Shown here: one piece after another, positions 42,965-51,939 of the stretch
Numbering within the stretch: position 1 is the first letter of the stretch
Layout of the letters: the number at the start of each line of letters is the position of its first letter
Source: Acidovorax sp.
GTDB lineage: Bacteria; Pseudomonadota; Gammaproteobacteria; Burkholderiales; Burkholderiaceae_C
Reading direction: 5' to 3'
Assembly: GCA_031277855.1 (NCBI GenBank)
Contig: JAITLO010000032.1
Span: 124,001 to 188,000 of the forward strand
DNA length: 64,000 bases
The notes under the pieces: model-generated
What the model saw: the letters and a program-made list of their open reading frames with translations, nothing else
Told to the model about the DNA's origin: nothing
Databases searched by the model: none
Program-made: the position numbers and the translations under genes

Positions 42965-44542
42965 TTATGCGCCTGCGGTTTCGCCCGCACCGCCGGAACC
43001 AGTGGGCTTGCGACGACGGCGGCGGCGCTTTTTGGCAGCGGCATCGCCCTCGGGCAACAGCGCGTCCAGCGTGTCCGCACGCTGGGGAGAAGCCGCCGCG
43101 CCGGGCGCCGCATCTGCAGGTTTTTTGGCACTGCGGCGTGCAGCCGGTGCTGCGTTTTTCTGGCGCTGGCGTTGCTCCTCGCGGGCCTGGGCCACCAGGT
43201 CTTCGCGGCGGCCATCATCGGCCTGCTGGAACTCCTGCCACCAGTTAGCCAGCGATTCCTCAACCTCACCCACATCGGCGCGCAGGCGCATAAAGTCAAA
43301 GCCGGCGCGGAAACGCCCCTGGGCCACCATACCAAACGGTGTGGTGCCGGTGCGTTTGTCAAAACGCGGCTGCATGACCCAGATCTCGCGCATATCGGCG
43401 GCCAGCTTGCCGCGGCCGGATACATCGCCTATGCGCTGGTCAAACACCTCGTCAATGGCTTCTTGCAGCGCCGGGAAGGCATGAAAGCCCCGGTTCATGC
43501 GCTGCTCCCAGCCCTGCTTGACGTCTTGCCACAGCACGCAGGCCAACAAGAAGCTGGGGGCCACGGGCTTGCCCTCGCCCACGCGGCGGTCGGTATCGGC
43601 CAGGGCGGCGGTGACAAAGGGGTGATCGGCGCGCTCCACCACCACGTCCAGCAGCGGGTAAATGCCTTTTTCCAGGCCCAGCTTCTTCAGCTGCGCAATC
43701 GAGGACAGGGCATGGCCGGTCTGCAGCAGCTTGAGCATTTCGTCAAACAAGCGGCTTTGCGGCACCTCGCTGAGCAGATGCTCGCATTCGATCAGGGGCT
43801 TGGCCGTCTTGGGCTCGAGCTTGAAGCCCAGCGGCGACAGCTTGGCGGCAAAGCGCACGGCGCGGATGATGCGCACTGGGTCTTCGCGGTAGCGCGTGGC
43901 CGGGTCGCCAATCATGCGCAGCACTTTTTTCTGCGCGTCCTGGATGCCCTTGTGAAAGTCCACCACGACCTGGGTTTCCGGGTCGTAATACATGGCGTTG
44001 ACGGTGAAGTCGCGGCGTGTGGCGTCCTGGTCCTGCGGGCCCCAGACGTTGTCGCGCAGCACGCGGCCGCTGGCGTCCACCGCATGCTGCATATGGGCCA
44101 ACTGGGCCTTGCTGGTGCGCTCGTTGCCATCCACATGCTTGGCCTGGCTATTGTCCAGAAAGGCGCGGAAGGTGGAGACCTCGATCACCTCGTGCTCACG
44201 CCCACGGCCATACACCACGTGCACGATGCGAAAGCGCTTGCCGATGATGAAGGCACGGCGGAACAGGTTTTTCACCTGCTCGGGTGTGGCATCGGTGGCC
44301 ACGTCAAAGTCCTTGGGCCGCAAGCCCAGCAGCAGATCGCGCACGGCACCGCCGACGATGTAGGCCTCGTAGCCCGCATCCTTCAAGGTGCGCACCACGT
44401 CGACGGCGCGGCGGTCGACCAGCTCCGGGTCGATGCCGTGCACGGCCACCGGCACGTCCTCGCGTTTGCCGAACTGCGGCTTGCGCGAACGGGGGGTCGC
44501 CGGGGCCTTGCCCAGCAGTTTGTCGATGATGGTCTTGATCAT
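42965..44542 (-). CDS. pcnB: Poly(A) polymerase I
   Basis: 525 residues. The nucleotidyltransferase core is at about 45-200 with [13 protein letters not shown], the metal-binding aspartates in [10 protein letters not shown] and [31 protein letters not shown] and the RNA-binding domain follow ([17 protein letters not shown]). The last 80 residues are a basic low-complexity tail ([10 protein letters not shown]) rich in Arg, Lys and Ala, longer than the short end of the E. coli enzyme. The enzyme adds 3' adenylate tails that mark RNA for decay. It overlaps the HAD gene start/stop by 4 nt and folK follows after 2 nt. Confidence 0.96.
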   Translation of the reverse strand: MIKTIIDKLLGKAPATPRSRKPQFGKREDVPVAVHGIDPELVDRRAVDVVRTLKDAGYEAYIVGGAVRDLLLGLRPKDFDVATDATPEQVKNLFRRAFIIGKRFRIVHVVYGRGREHEVIEVSTFRAFLDNSQAKHVDGNERTSKAQLAHMQHAVDASGRVLRDNVWGPQDQDATRRDFTVNAMYYDPETQVVVDFHKGIQDAQKKVLRMIGDPATRYREDPVRIIRAVRFAAKLSPLGFKLEPKTAKPLIECEHLLSEVPQSRLFDEMLKLLQTGHALSSIAQLKKLGLEKGIYPLLDVVVERADHPFVTAALADTDRRVGEGKPVAPSFLLACVLWQDVKQGWEQRMNRGFHAFPALQEAIDEVFDQRIGDVSGRGKLAADMREIWVMQPRFDKRTGTTPFGMVAQGRFRAGFDFMRLRADVGEVEESLANWWQEFQQADDGRREDLVAQAREEQRQRQKNAAPAARRSAKKPADAAPGAAASPQRADTLDALLPEGDAAAKKRRRRRRKPTGSGGAGETAGA

Positions 44543-45240
44543 GGTGTCTCGCTAAACAGGTCCAGCACGCGCCAGCCACGTTCCTGGGCCAGGGCGCGCA
44601 GACGCGCGTCGGGGTTGGTGGCCACGGGGTGGTCCACATGTTCGAGCAGGGGCAGGTCGTTCATGGAGTCGCTGTAGAAAGTCGACTCCACATCGCCCCA
44701 GGAGAGGCCGCGCTCGGCCAGCCAGGCCGTCATGCGCACCACCTTGCCTTCGCGCATATTGGGTGTGCCTTCCACCTCACCGCTGTACCAGCCGCTGGCG
44801 TCACGTGCCAGCTCGGTGGCCAGCACATGCTCCACGCCAAAGGCCTGGGCAATAGGGCCCACCACAAAGGCGTTGGTGGCCGAGGTGATGACCACCACAT
44901 CCCCCGCATCCAGATGGGATTGCACCAGCTGCAGGGCGGCGGGCTTCATGGCGGGGCGAATCACCTCGTCCATAAAGCGTGCATGGGCCTGGGCGGCGGC
45001 CTGCGGGCCACGGCGCACCACCTGCTCGGTGGCAAAGCGCACATAGTCCGGTATGTCCAGGCGCCCGGCCAGGTAGTCGGCAAAGAATTCGTCGTTGCGG
45101 CGGCCGAACTCGGCCCTGTCGCACCAACCGATGGCAATGGAGAACTCGCCCCAGCCATGGTCCGAGTCCAGCGGCAGCAGGGTGTGATCAAGATCGAACA
45201 GCGCCAGCCGAGGGCGCTGCGTAGCAGTGGAGACAGACAT
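44539..45240 (-). CDS. HAD-IB family phosphatase (SerB-like)
   Basis: 233 residues from the ATG at 45240; an ATG at 45264 adds eight residues. HAD motif I is LALFDLDHTLLPLDSDHGW, motif II-like VVITSATNAF with T, and the last motifs are FYSDSMNDLPLLEHVDHPVA. Subclass IB includes phosphoserine phosphatase, but the cap is short and the residues that set serine specificity are not clear to me. The gene sits between hda and pcnB, a common order in Burkholderiales, and overlaps pcnB by 4 nt. Cytoplasmic; substrate uncertain. Confidence 0.9.
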   Translation of the reverse strand: MSVSTATQRPRLALFDLDHTLLPLDSDHGWGEFSIAIGWCDRAEFGRRNDEFFADYLAGRLDIPDYVRFATEQVVRRGPQAAAQAHARFMDEVIRPAMKPAALQLVQSHLDAGDVVVITSATNAFVVGPIAQAFGVEHVLATELARDASGWYSGEVEGTPNMREGKVVRMTAWLAERGLSWGDVESTFYSDSMNDLPLLEHVDHPVATNPDARLRALAQERGWRVLDLFSETP

Positions 45241-45282
45241 GGTTGCGTGAAGGGTTGGTGCCATGGCGGCAAGGCCGTGGGC

Positions 45283-45984
45283 TTATTCGGTTTCCAGCAT
45301 GGTCTTGAGCAGCGGGATGGTGATGGCACGCTTGTTGCGCAGGGCAAAGCCGTCGAGCATGTCCAGCAGCTGCATCAGGCTGCCTAGGTCGCGCGAGAAA
45401 CGCTTGAGCATGTAGTCCATGACATCGTCGCTCAGGAACACGCCCCGGGCATCGGCTTCCTGGCGCAACACGGCACGGCGCTCAAATTCATCAAGCAGGT
45501 GCAGCTGGAACACATGGCCCCAGCCCAGGCGGCTGCGCAAATCATCGCGCAGATGCAGGTCGGCAGGCGGCAGGTCTCCCGCCGACAGCAACCAGCGGGG
45601 CGTGCCCGATTGCGGTGCCACGGCGTTGACAAACCAGTTGAAGGCGCGGGCCTGCTGCATGGGCGTGTACTGGTGCACATCGTCCATGATGACGGCGGCC
45701 CAGCGCTCGTCGAACTCCGGTGGGAAGCCCGTGCTGGCATCCATCCAGCCGACTTCGGCCCCCTGCTCGCGCAAAGCCGCATGCACGGCCTTGAGCAAAT
45801 GGGTCTTGCCCGATCCGGACACACCCCACAGATAGGTGGGCACGGGAGCCGAGGGCAGCGTAGCCATCGCACCGTCACCCACCCAGCTGCGCAGATGCTG
45901 GACCACGGCGGCATTGCTGCCTTCGTAGAAGCGCGACAGCGACGGCCCGGTAGGCAGGCCGATGTCCAGCGCCAATTGCCTCAT
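45283..45984 (-). CDS. hda: DnaA regulatory inactivator Hda
   Basis: 233 residues from the ATG at 45984; a GTG at 45993 is also possible. The N-terminal MRQLALDIGL is a clamp-binding motif for the beta sliding clamp. The AAA+ domain has Walker A GVSGSGKTHLLKAV and Walker B AVIMDDVHQYTP, then the arginine-finger region LRSRLGWGHVFQL. Hda with clamp-loaded DNA stimulates ATP hydrolysis by DnaA and thus limits re-initiation of replication. It is first in the hda-HAD-pcnB-folK operon and divergent from purM. Confidence 0.95.
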   Translation of the reverse strand: MRQLALDIGLPTGPSLSRFYEGSNAAVVQHLRSWVGDGAMATLPSAPVPTYLWGVSGSGKTHLLKAVHAALREQGAEVGWMDASTGFPPEFDERWAAVIMDDVHQYTPMQQARAFNWFVNAVAPQSGTPRWLLSAGDLPPADLHLRDDLRSRLGWGHVFQLHLLDEFERRAVLRQEADARGVFLSDDVMDYMLKRFSRDLGSLMQLLDMLDGFALRNKRAITIPLLKTMLETE

Positions 45985-46358
45985 CGCGGCCACGCGCAGA
46001 CCTCCTTCGGCAAAAGGGGCATGGAAATCCGGACGATGAAGGCAGGCTCAGACAAGAACGGCAGCATTCCAAGGACAGGTGGGAGAACGACACGCCAGAC
46101 CCGCGTCGGCGTGGCACACCCGGTTTTTCTGCACTGCCCTGTTGCCAGGGCTGCCAGTAAAGCGCAGGCGGCGCGCCTAGGATTCTAGACCGCCGGGCCC
46201 ATCCACGCGGGCAGAAGGTTTGCACCGGCCTGCAGCCAGGCTGCGCAAGCCGCTTGCCGCACGGACAATCGCCGCACCAAGGGCCAGGTGAATGGGCTCT
46301 CGCTTTAGAATCTCGGGATTCAGCCCTGCCCCCTGGGCCTACTTGCACAGACGACGCC
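45985..46358. other. Divergent promoter region between hda and purM
   Basis: 374 bp without a plausible gene; both operons must start here. TTGCACAGACGACGCC before the purM ATG lacks a clear ribosome site. I see no PurR-like or other operator that I could name. Confidence 0.45.
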
Positions 46359-47411
46359 ATGAGCTCCACCACTCCCGCTTCCACCCCTATTTCCTACAAA
46401 GACGCAGGTGTTGACATCGACGCAGGCGACGCCCTGGTCGAGCGCATCAAGCCCCTGGCCAAGAAGACCATGCGCGAAGGCGTGATGGCAGGCATTGGCG
46501 GCTTTGGTGCCCTGTTCGAGGTGCCCAAGCGCTACAAGGAACCTGTGCTGGTCTCCGGCACCGACGGCGTGGGCACCAAGCTCAAGCTGGCCTTTGAGTG
46601 GAATATGCACGACACCGTGGGCATCGACCTGGTGGCCATGAGCGTCAATGACGTGCTGGTGCAAGGTGCCGAGCCACTGTTCTTTCTGGACTACTTTGCC
46701 TGCGGCAAGCTGGATGTGGACACGGCAGCGGCCGTGGTGGGCGGCATTGCCAAGGGCTGCGAGCTGTCCGGCTGCGCACTGATCGGTGGTGAAACCGCCG
46801 AAATGCCCGGCATGTACCCCGATGGCGAATACGACCTGGCCGGCTTTGCCGTGGGCGCTGTCGAAAAGTCCAAGATTCTGACCGGCCAAAATGTGCAGCC
46901 CGGCGACGTGGTGCTGGGCCTGGCCTCGCACGGCGTGCACTCGAATGGTTTCTCGCTGGTGCGCAAGTGCATCGAGCGCGCTGAAAGCCAAGCCACCATC
47001 CCCGCCACGCTGGATGGCAAGCCTTTCAAGGCCGCCATCATGGAGCCCACCCGCCTGTACGTGAAGAATGTGCTGGCCGCACTGGCCCAACACCCCATCA
47101 AGGCCCTGGCCCACATCACCGGTGGCGGCCTGCTGGAAAACATCCCCCGTGTGCTGCCCGAAGGCACCGGCGCCGACCTGAAGGCCGGCAGCTGGCCCCA
47201 GACCGAGTTGTTTGCCTGGCTGCAAAAAACCGCCGGCATTGACGATGTGGAAATGAACCGCACCTTCAACAACGGCATCGGCATGGTGCTGGTGGTGGCC
47301 GCCGACCAGGCCGAAGCCACCGCCGCCACGCTGCGCGGCCTGGGCGAGTCGGTCTATGCCATTGGCCAGATCGTCGAGCGCAGCAGCGGCGCTGCCGTCC
47401 AGGTGCGCTGA
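46359..47411 (+). CDS. purM: Phosphoribosylformylglycinamidine cyclo-ligase
   Basis: 350 residues from the ATG at 46359 ([20 protein letters not shown]). Conserved PurM blocks are [55 protein letters not shown] and [16 protein letters not shown]. The enzyme uses ATP to close formylglycinamidine ribonucleotide to aminoimidazole ribonucleotide in purine synthesis. The length is normal. The next gene, a membrane protein, starts 35 nt later and may be cotranscribed. Confidence 0.98.
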   Translation: MSSTTPASTPISYKDAGVDIDAGDALVERIKPLAKKTMREGVMAGIGGFGALFEVPKRYKEPVLVSGTDGVGTKLKLAFEWNMHDTVGIDLVAMSVNDVLVQGAEPLFFLDYFACGKLDVDTAAAVVGGIAKGCELSGCALIGGETAEMPGMYPDGEYDLAGFAVGAVEKSKILTGQNVQPGDVVLGLASHGVHSNGFSLVRKCIERAESQATIPATLDGKPFKAAIMEPTRLYVKNVLAALAQHPIKALAHITGGGLLENIPRVLPEGTGADLKAGSWPQTELFAWLQKTAGIDDVEMNRTFNNGIGMVLVVAADQAEATAATLRGLGESVYAIGQIVERSSGAAVQVR

Positions 47412-47446
47412 TTCCCCTTTTCCCATCAGCATAGGGCGCAGACACC

Positions 47447-48514
47447 ATGGGACGGAACTCCTCACAACTGCCCAGCATCTGCCCGCCCTCGCCACCACCG
47501 CCCTCGCGCGGTGTGGTGATTGCCAGCTATCTGCTGATGGCCAGCGCCCTGCTGCTGGTCATGGAACGCAGCCTGCTGCCCGGCCTGCTGTGCGCCTGTG
47601 TGGGCTTTCAGCTCACGCGCGCACTGGCTGGCGGCATCACCCGCGTGCAGCGGCGCCCAGAGGGAGCTATACCCGAACGCTGGGTGCAGAACCTGGCTGC
47701 CACTGTCATCGTGCTGGCACCACTGATTCTGCTGAGCAGCGCGCTCTCGCACACGCGTTACTACATCGTGGATGCGCCCCAGCAGTACCGCGAGCTGCTG
47801 GACTATCTGGCCCGCACGGTGCTGGAGCTGCGCGAGAAGCTACCCCATGACCTGACCTCCCAGCTGCCCCAGGGAGCTGCCGATATCCAGCGCATCATCG
47901 CCAACTACCTGGCCAACAAGGCCGGCACACTGGCAATTGCTGGCAAGGCCTGGCTGGCAGCCATTCTTCACGCCTATGTGGGCCTGCTGATTGGCGCACT
48001 GGCGGCCGTGCGCCCACGCATTCTGCCCAGCAAGCCGCTGACCATGGCGCTGCACCGCCGCATCTCGCTTTTGGGTGAATCCTTCCGCCAGATCGTGGCA
48101 GCCCAGTTCTGGATTGCGCTGTTCAACACCATGCTCACCGCATTGTTCCTGCTGGCGATATTGCCGCTGTGGGACCTGGAGCTGCCCTATACGCCAGCCC
48201 TGATTACGCTGACCTTTGTGGCCGGGCTGGTGCCTATCGTGGGCAATCTGCTGTGCAATGTGGTGCTGACCATCGTCGGCCTGTCGGTCTCGCCCGTGGC
48301 CGCGGCCGCCTGCCTGGCGTTCCTGATCCTGATTCACAAGGCCGAGTATGTGATCAACGCCAGGGTCATAGGCCAGCGCACCCATATGGCCGTGTGGGAG
48401 CTGCTGTGCGTGATGTTTGTGGCGGAGTCGGTGTTCGGCCCCGCTGGCCTGGTGGCTGCGCCGCTGTTTTACGCCTACCTGAAGAAAGAGCTGGCCGAGG
48501 CCGAGTTGACCTGA
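47447..48514 (+). CDS. AI-2E/PerM family transporter
   Basis: 355 residues with seven to eight hydrophobic helices: a pair near the N-terminus (VVIASYLLMASALLLVM), one at about 85-100, a group in the middle (IAGKAWLAAILHAYVGLLIG), and the family's conserved C-terminal helices (TFVAGLVPIVGNLLCNVVLT, LFYAYLKKEL). The PerM/YdgG-like family includes TqsA, which exports autoinducer-2, and Na+/H+ antiporters, but most members have no known substrate. The gene lies between purM and the convergent SirB1-like gene. Confidence 0.85.
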   Translation: MGRNSSQLPSICPPSPPPPSRGVVIASYLLMASALLLVMERSLLPGLLCACVGFQLTRALAGGITRVQRRPEGAIPERWVQNLAATVIVLAPLILLSSALSHTRYYIVDAPQQYRELLDYLARTVLELREKLPHDLTSQLPQGAADIQRIIANYLANKAGTLAIAGKAWLAAILHAYVGLLIGALAAVRPRILPSKPLTMALHRRISLLGESFRQIVAAQFWIALFNTMLTALFLLAILPLWDLELPYTPALITLTFVAGLVPIVGNLLCNVVLTIVGLSVSPVAAAACLAFLILIHKAEYVINARVIGQRTHMAVWELLCVMFVAESVFGPAGLVAAPLFYAYLKKELAEAELT

Positions 48515-48537
48515 GGCTTCTGCGCTGCAGCCGCTGC

Positions 48538-48598
48538 AAAAAAACATAGCTGACTTCGCCCGTCAGCGCTGCATCTGCGCCACCTGCAAGCACCAAAA
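48538..48598. repeat. ATAGCTG-type dispersed repeat fragment
   Basis: AAAAAAACATAGCTGACTTC, then CGTCAGCGCTGCATCTGCGC. It shares the AACATAGCT start with 40526 and 25757 and lies between the permease stop and the terminator. Confidence 0.45.
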
Positions 48599-48600
48599 CA

Positions 48601-48630
48601 AAAGAGCATCCCCATGGGATGCTCTTTTTA
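48601..48630. terminator. Rho-independent terminator between convergent genes
   Basis: AAAGAGCATCCC-CAT-GGGATGCTCTTTTT, perfect 12-bp stem with A-run and T-run on the two sides; serves both the permease gene and the SirB1-like gene. Confidence 0.94.
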
Positions 48631-48666
48631 TTGCAGCGCGTCTCGCAGCGCCGGAATACTGCTGCC

Positions 48667-49515
48667 TCAAAGGCTGGCGCGCAGCTGGGCCAGTTGCTCC
48701 TTGATCATGTCCAGATCCTGGGCCGACTCTGCATGGCGGGCATAGGTCTGCAAGTCCTGGATGGCTCCCCTGCGCTGGCCATGCTCCATGCGCACCAGAC
48801 CACGGTCGCGGTACTCGCTCCAGTTGCTGGGCGTGAGCGTGATCAGGCGGTTGATCACCGCCAGCACCCGGGCATCACAGCCTTGCTGCTGGTAGACCGA
48901 CTTGAGGTTGCGCAGCATGCGCTCCAGGATGTCGCGCAGGCTGGCCGATTGCAAAAACATGCCCATGGGAGGCAGCTCGTCTTCTTCCAGCCCCCAGGCT
49001 TCCAGATAAGGCTCCAGCCGCTCGCTCAGCGCCACCGCACTCAGGCCTTGCCCAGTCAGCGGGTCTTGCACCACCAAGCCTTGCGGCAACTGCACCTTGA
49101 CCAGGAAATGCCCGGGAAACGATACACCTTGGGCATTCAGCCCTATGCCATGGGCCAGCTCCAGCCACAGCACGCCCAGCGAAATGGGAATGCCCCGGCG
49201 TGTTTCCATGACCCGGTGCAAATAGCTGTTGTCAGGGTGAAAGAAATCGTTGTGGTTGCCGCCATAGCCCAGGTCGGCGTAGAAGAACTGGTTGAGGATG
49301 GTCAGACGCTGCGTGCCATCACTACCCCATGGCACACACTCTCGCAGCAGCTTGAGCATGCGTTCGAACTGGTAGAGCGCACCCTGCACATCCAGCTGCG
49401 GGTCCGCATCCTGCCCCAGGCTGATGGCAGCTTCCAGCAATAGGCGTGGCTCATCGCGGCGCACCAGGGTTTCAAAATACTCCAGCGGGGTCGGCAGTCC
49501 AAATTCGAGTTTCAT
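48667..49515 (-). CDS. SirB1-like protein (transglutaminase-like plus TPR)
   Basis: 282 residues from the ATG at 49515. An N-terminal transglutaminase-like domain (about 30-180) has FFYADLGYGGNHNDFFHPDN, GIPISLGVLWLELAHGIGL and NAQGVSFPGHFLVKV, where the usual catalytic cysteine position appears as serine or is missing. A TPR-like segment follows at about 225-275 (TPSNWSEYRDRGLVRMEHGQ). Family members are widespread in proteobacteria and their function is poorly known; YchA/SirB1 is near haem and release-factor genes in E. coli. It sits downstream of murJ on the same strand, 29 nt away. Confidence 0.88.
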   Translation of the reverse strand: MKLEFGLPTPLEYFETLVRRDEPRLLLEAAISLGQDADPQLDVQGALYQFERMLKLLRECVPWGSDGTQRLTILNQFFYADLGYGGNHNDFFHPDNSYLHRVMETRRGIPISLGVLWLELAHGIGLNAQGVSFPGHFLVKVQLPQGLVVQDPLTGQGLSAVALSERLEPYLEAWGLEEDELPPMGMFLQSASLRDILERMLRNLKSVYQQQGCDARVLAVINRLITLTPSNWSEYRDRGLVRMEHGQRRGAIQDLQTYARHAESAQDLDMIKEQLAQLRASL

Positions 49516-49544
49516 GGCTTTCTCACACTGGGCCGCCGCAAACA

Positions 49545-51104
49545 TCACCGACGCAGCAGCTTTTTGAGGGGAACACCCGTCAATACCAGCGTTCCCAAAT
49601 ACACACAGGCGGACAGCGCCATCGCACCCAGCATCAAACCAGCCCGCTTGCCTTCGGAGAGCGCCAGCCAGTCAAAGGCCCGGGCAAACCAGAACAGCAA
49701 GGCGGCCAGCAACAAGGCAGCCACCGCAATTTGACATAGGAGTTTGCCCCAGCCTGGAGCGGGATGAAAGGCCTTACGTCGGATAAGTCCTACAAGAAGC
49801 CAGCTGGCATTCACCAGCGCCGCCACCCCGATAGACAAAGCCAATCCTGCATGGGCCAGCCAGGGCACCATCACCAGATTGAACAACTGGGTCAGCACCA
49901 GCACGCAGATGGCGATCTTCACCGGCGTGCGAATGTCCTGGCTGGCGTAATAGCCCGGCGCCAGCACCTTGATGGCCACCAGACCCACCAGCCCCGCGCC
50001 ATAGCCTATCAGCGCCAGGGAGATTTGCCCCACATCGCTGGCATGCAGCGCACCGCGAAAGAACAAGGTCGCCACCAGGGGCGTGGCAAACACCAGCAGA
50101 CCCACACCGCACGGCACGGCCAGCAGCAGCACCAGCCGCAGCCCCCAGTCCAGCATGGCGGAATAGCGCTCGCCATCCCCCGAGGCCTTGGCCGCGGCCA
50201 GCTGGGGCGTCAACACCACGCCCAAAGCCACACCCAGCAGCGCGGTAGGAAACTCCATCAAACGGTCGGCATAGAACAGCCAGGTCACACTGCCAGGCGC
50301 CAGATGGGACGCAATCTGGGTGTTGATCATCAGGCTGATCTGGGCCACGCCTACGCCCAGCAGTGCCGGCCCCATCAGCTTCAGAATGCGGCGCACGCCG
50401 GCATCGCTCCAGGCCTGGCGAATAGCACCCCAGGTCACACCAATGCGCGGCAGCAGCCCTAAACTGCGCAGCGCCGGAATCTGCACCGCCAGCTGCAGCA
50501 CACCGCCCAGCATGACGCCTGCCGCCATGGCATAAATGGGCTCAATCCCTTGCGCCTGAAAATACGGCGCCAGCCACCAGGCGGCCGCAATCATGCTCAG
50601 ATTCAGCAACACCGGCGTGGCGGCCGAGACCACAAAACGCCGCCAGGTATTGAGCACCCCGGCCGATAGCGCCACCAGCGACATGCAGCCTATATAGGGG
50701 AACATCCAGCGCGTCATCTGCACCGCAGCATCCATGCTGGCGGGGTCTCGCTCCAGACCGCTGGCCAGCAGCCACACCAGCAGCGGCGCCCCCAACACCC
50801 CCAGCACACAGACCAGCGCCAACACCCAAAACAAAATGGTGGCCACATCGGAGATCAGCGCGCGGGTTCGCTCTTCACCCTCTTTTTCCTTGGCGGCAGC
50901 CAGCACCGGCACAAAGGCCTGGCTGAACGCACCTTCGGCAAACAGCCGGCGGAACAGATTGGGAATGCGAAACGCCACATTGAAAGCATCCGTCAGAGCG
51001 TTGGCCCCGAACATGGACGCCATCAGCAAATCGCGCAGCAGGCCTGTGACGCGGGAGGCCAGCGTGAACAGGGAGACGGTGGAGGCAGCTTTGAATAGTG
51101 ACAC
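49545..51104 (-). CDS. murJ: Lipid II flippase MurJ
   Basis: 519 residues from the GTG at 51104 (SLFKAASTVSLFTLASRVTG), which gives the family's normal N-terminus; an ATG at 51191 would add 29 residues with no family character. Fourteen helices expected. MurJ markers are GLLRDLLMASMFGANALTDA, FRIPNLFRRLFAEGAFSQAF and RLMEFPTALLGVALGVVLTP. The protein flips lipid II across the inner membrane for peptidoglycan synthesis. It is divergent from rpsT, a pairing common in proteobacteria. Confidence 0.96.
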   Translation of the reverse strand: MSLFKAASTVSLFTLASRVTGLLRDLLMASMFGANALTDAFNVAFRIPNLFRRLFAEGAFSQAFVPVLAAAKEKEGEERTRALISDVATILFWVLALVCVLGVLGAPLLVWLLASGLERDPASMDAAVQMTRWMFPYIGCMSLVALSAGVLNTWRRFVVSAATPVLLNLSMIAAAWWLAPYFQAQGIEPIYAMAAGVMLGGVLQLAVQIPALRSLGLLPRIGVTWGAIRQAWSDAGVRRILKLMGPALLGVGVAQISLMINTQIASHLAPGSVTWLFYADRLMEFPTALLGVALGVVLTPQLAAAKASGDGERYSAMLDWGLRLVLLLAVPCGVGLLVFATPLVATLFFRGALHASDVGQISLALIGYGAGLVGLVAIKVLAPGYYASQDIRTPVKIAICVLVLTQLFNLVMVPWLAHAGLALSIGVAALVNASWLLVGLIRRKAFHPAPGWGKLLCQIAVAALLLAALLFWFARAFDWLALSEGKRAGLMLGAMALSACVYLGTLVLTGVPLKKLLRR

Positions 51105-51255
51105 CCCGGCAGTGTAGCGACAGCCCAGGACCGTTTCCGCCGCCGGGGATGCGCACCGCTGCGCATCGCCAGCAGCTGATACGCGCTCCATATATTTCCC
51201 AAAAACTATTTGGCTACAGTCGCATAAAACTGGCGCCCCAGGTCAGAGACAGCGA

Positions 51256-51324
51256 GCAAGGGCCGCCCCGCAGCGAGGCTGTCGTCCCCCTTCAGGGGGA
51301 AGGCGCGCAGCGACTCAGGGGGTG
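51256..51324 (+). repeat. Dispersed GC-rich repeat, copy 2, in the murJ-rpsT gap
   Basis: GCAAGGGCCGCC, GTCCCCCTTCAGGGGGAAGG and GCGACTCAGGGGG in the same order as at 34034-34099. It ends right where a -10-like TGCTATACT begins, upstream of rpsT. Confidence 0.8.
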
Positions 51325-51331
51325 CTATACT
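51323..51331 (+). promoter_or_regulatory. Candidate extended -10 element for rpsT
   Basis: TGCTATACT has TATACT (51326-51331) plus the TG of an extended -10. It is 47 nt from the rpsT start. There is no good -35 at the right distance, as that position falls in the GC-rich repeat. Confidence 0.5.
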
Positions 51332-51378
51332 GTCGGGCTTCGCTGGCATCATCCCCAGACACTTAAGGAATACACACC

Positions 51379-51669
51379 ATGGCAACCAAAGCCAAAAAGA
51401 ACCCCCGCCTGGCCTCCGGCCGCAAGCGCGCACGTCAGAACGTCAAGCTGAACGCAGCCAACACCTCGCTGCGCTCCAAGTACCGCACCGCTGTCAAGAA
51501 CGTCGAAAAGGCTGTCCTGACCGGCGACAAGGCCAAGGCCACCGAACTGTTTGCCAAGGCACAGTCCGTGCTGGACACCATCGCCGACAAGGGCATCTTC
51601 CACAAGAACAAGGCTGCTCGCGATAAGAGCCGCCTGTCCGCCAAGGTCAAGGCCCTGGCCGCCGCCTAA
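51379..51669 (+). CDS. rpsT: Small ribosomal subunit protein bS20
   Basis: 96 residues, strongly basic, a little longer than the 87 of E. coli. The start [20 protein letters not shown], the central [18 protein letters not shown] and the end [20 protein letters not shown] are typical S20. It binds 16S rRNA early in 30S assembly. AAGGAATACACACC precedes the ATG. Transcribed alone and followed by a clear terminator. Confidence 0.98.
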   Translation: MATKAKKNPRLASGRKRARQNVKLNAANTSLRSKYRTAVKNVEKAVLTGDKAKATELFAKAQSVLDTIADKGIFHKNKAARDKSRLSAKVKALAAA

Positions 51670-51740
51670 TCACTTTAGGCAAAGCACGGATGGCGCAAGC
51701 CATCTGCCGTTTGCAACGGGTGCGCTGCCAGCGAACAAAG

Positions 51741-51764
51741 AAACCGCCTTCGGGCGGTTTTTTT
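51741..51764 (+). terminator. Rho-independent terminator of rpsT
   Basis: AAACCGCC-TTCG-GGCGGTTT with a TTCG loop and a seven-T run, 72 nt after the stop. Confidence 0.95.
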
Positions 51765-51939
51765 GTGCCCGCACCAAAGACCAGAGAAAGCCACTACACC
51801 AATAGCAAGAAATACTGTTTGATACATATCAATAAACAACACCTAGTGATAATACTTACGTCAAACATATAAATATTTGGTATTTGAGGCCTGCCACATA
51901 CAGCGGGCCTTTTTTGCCTGTCAAACACTTGCTCAAAAC

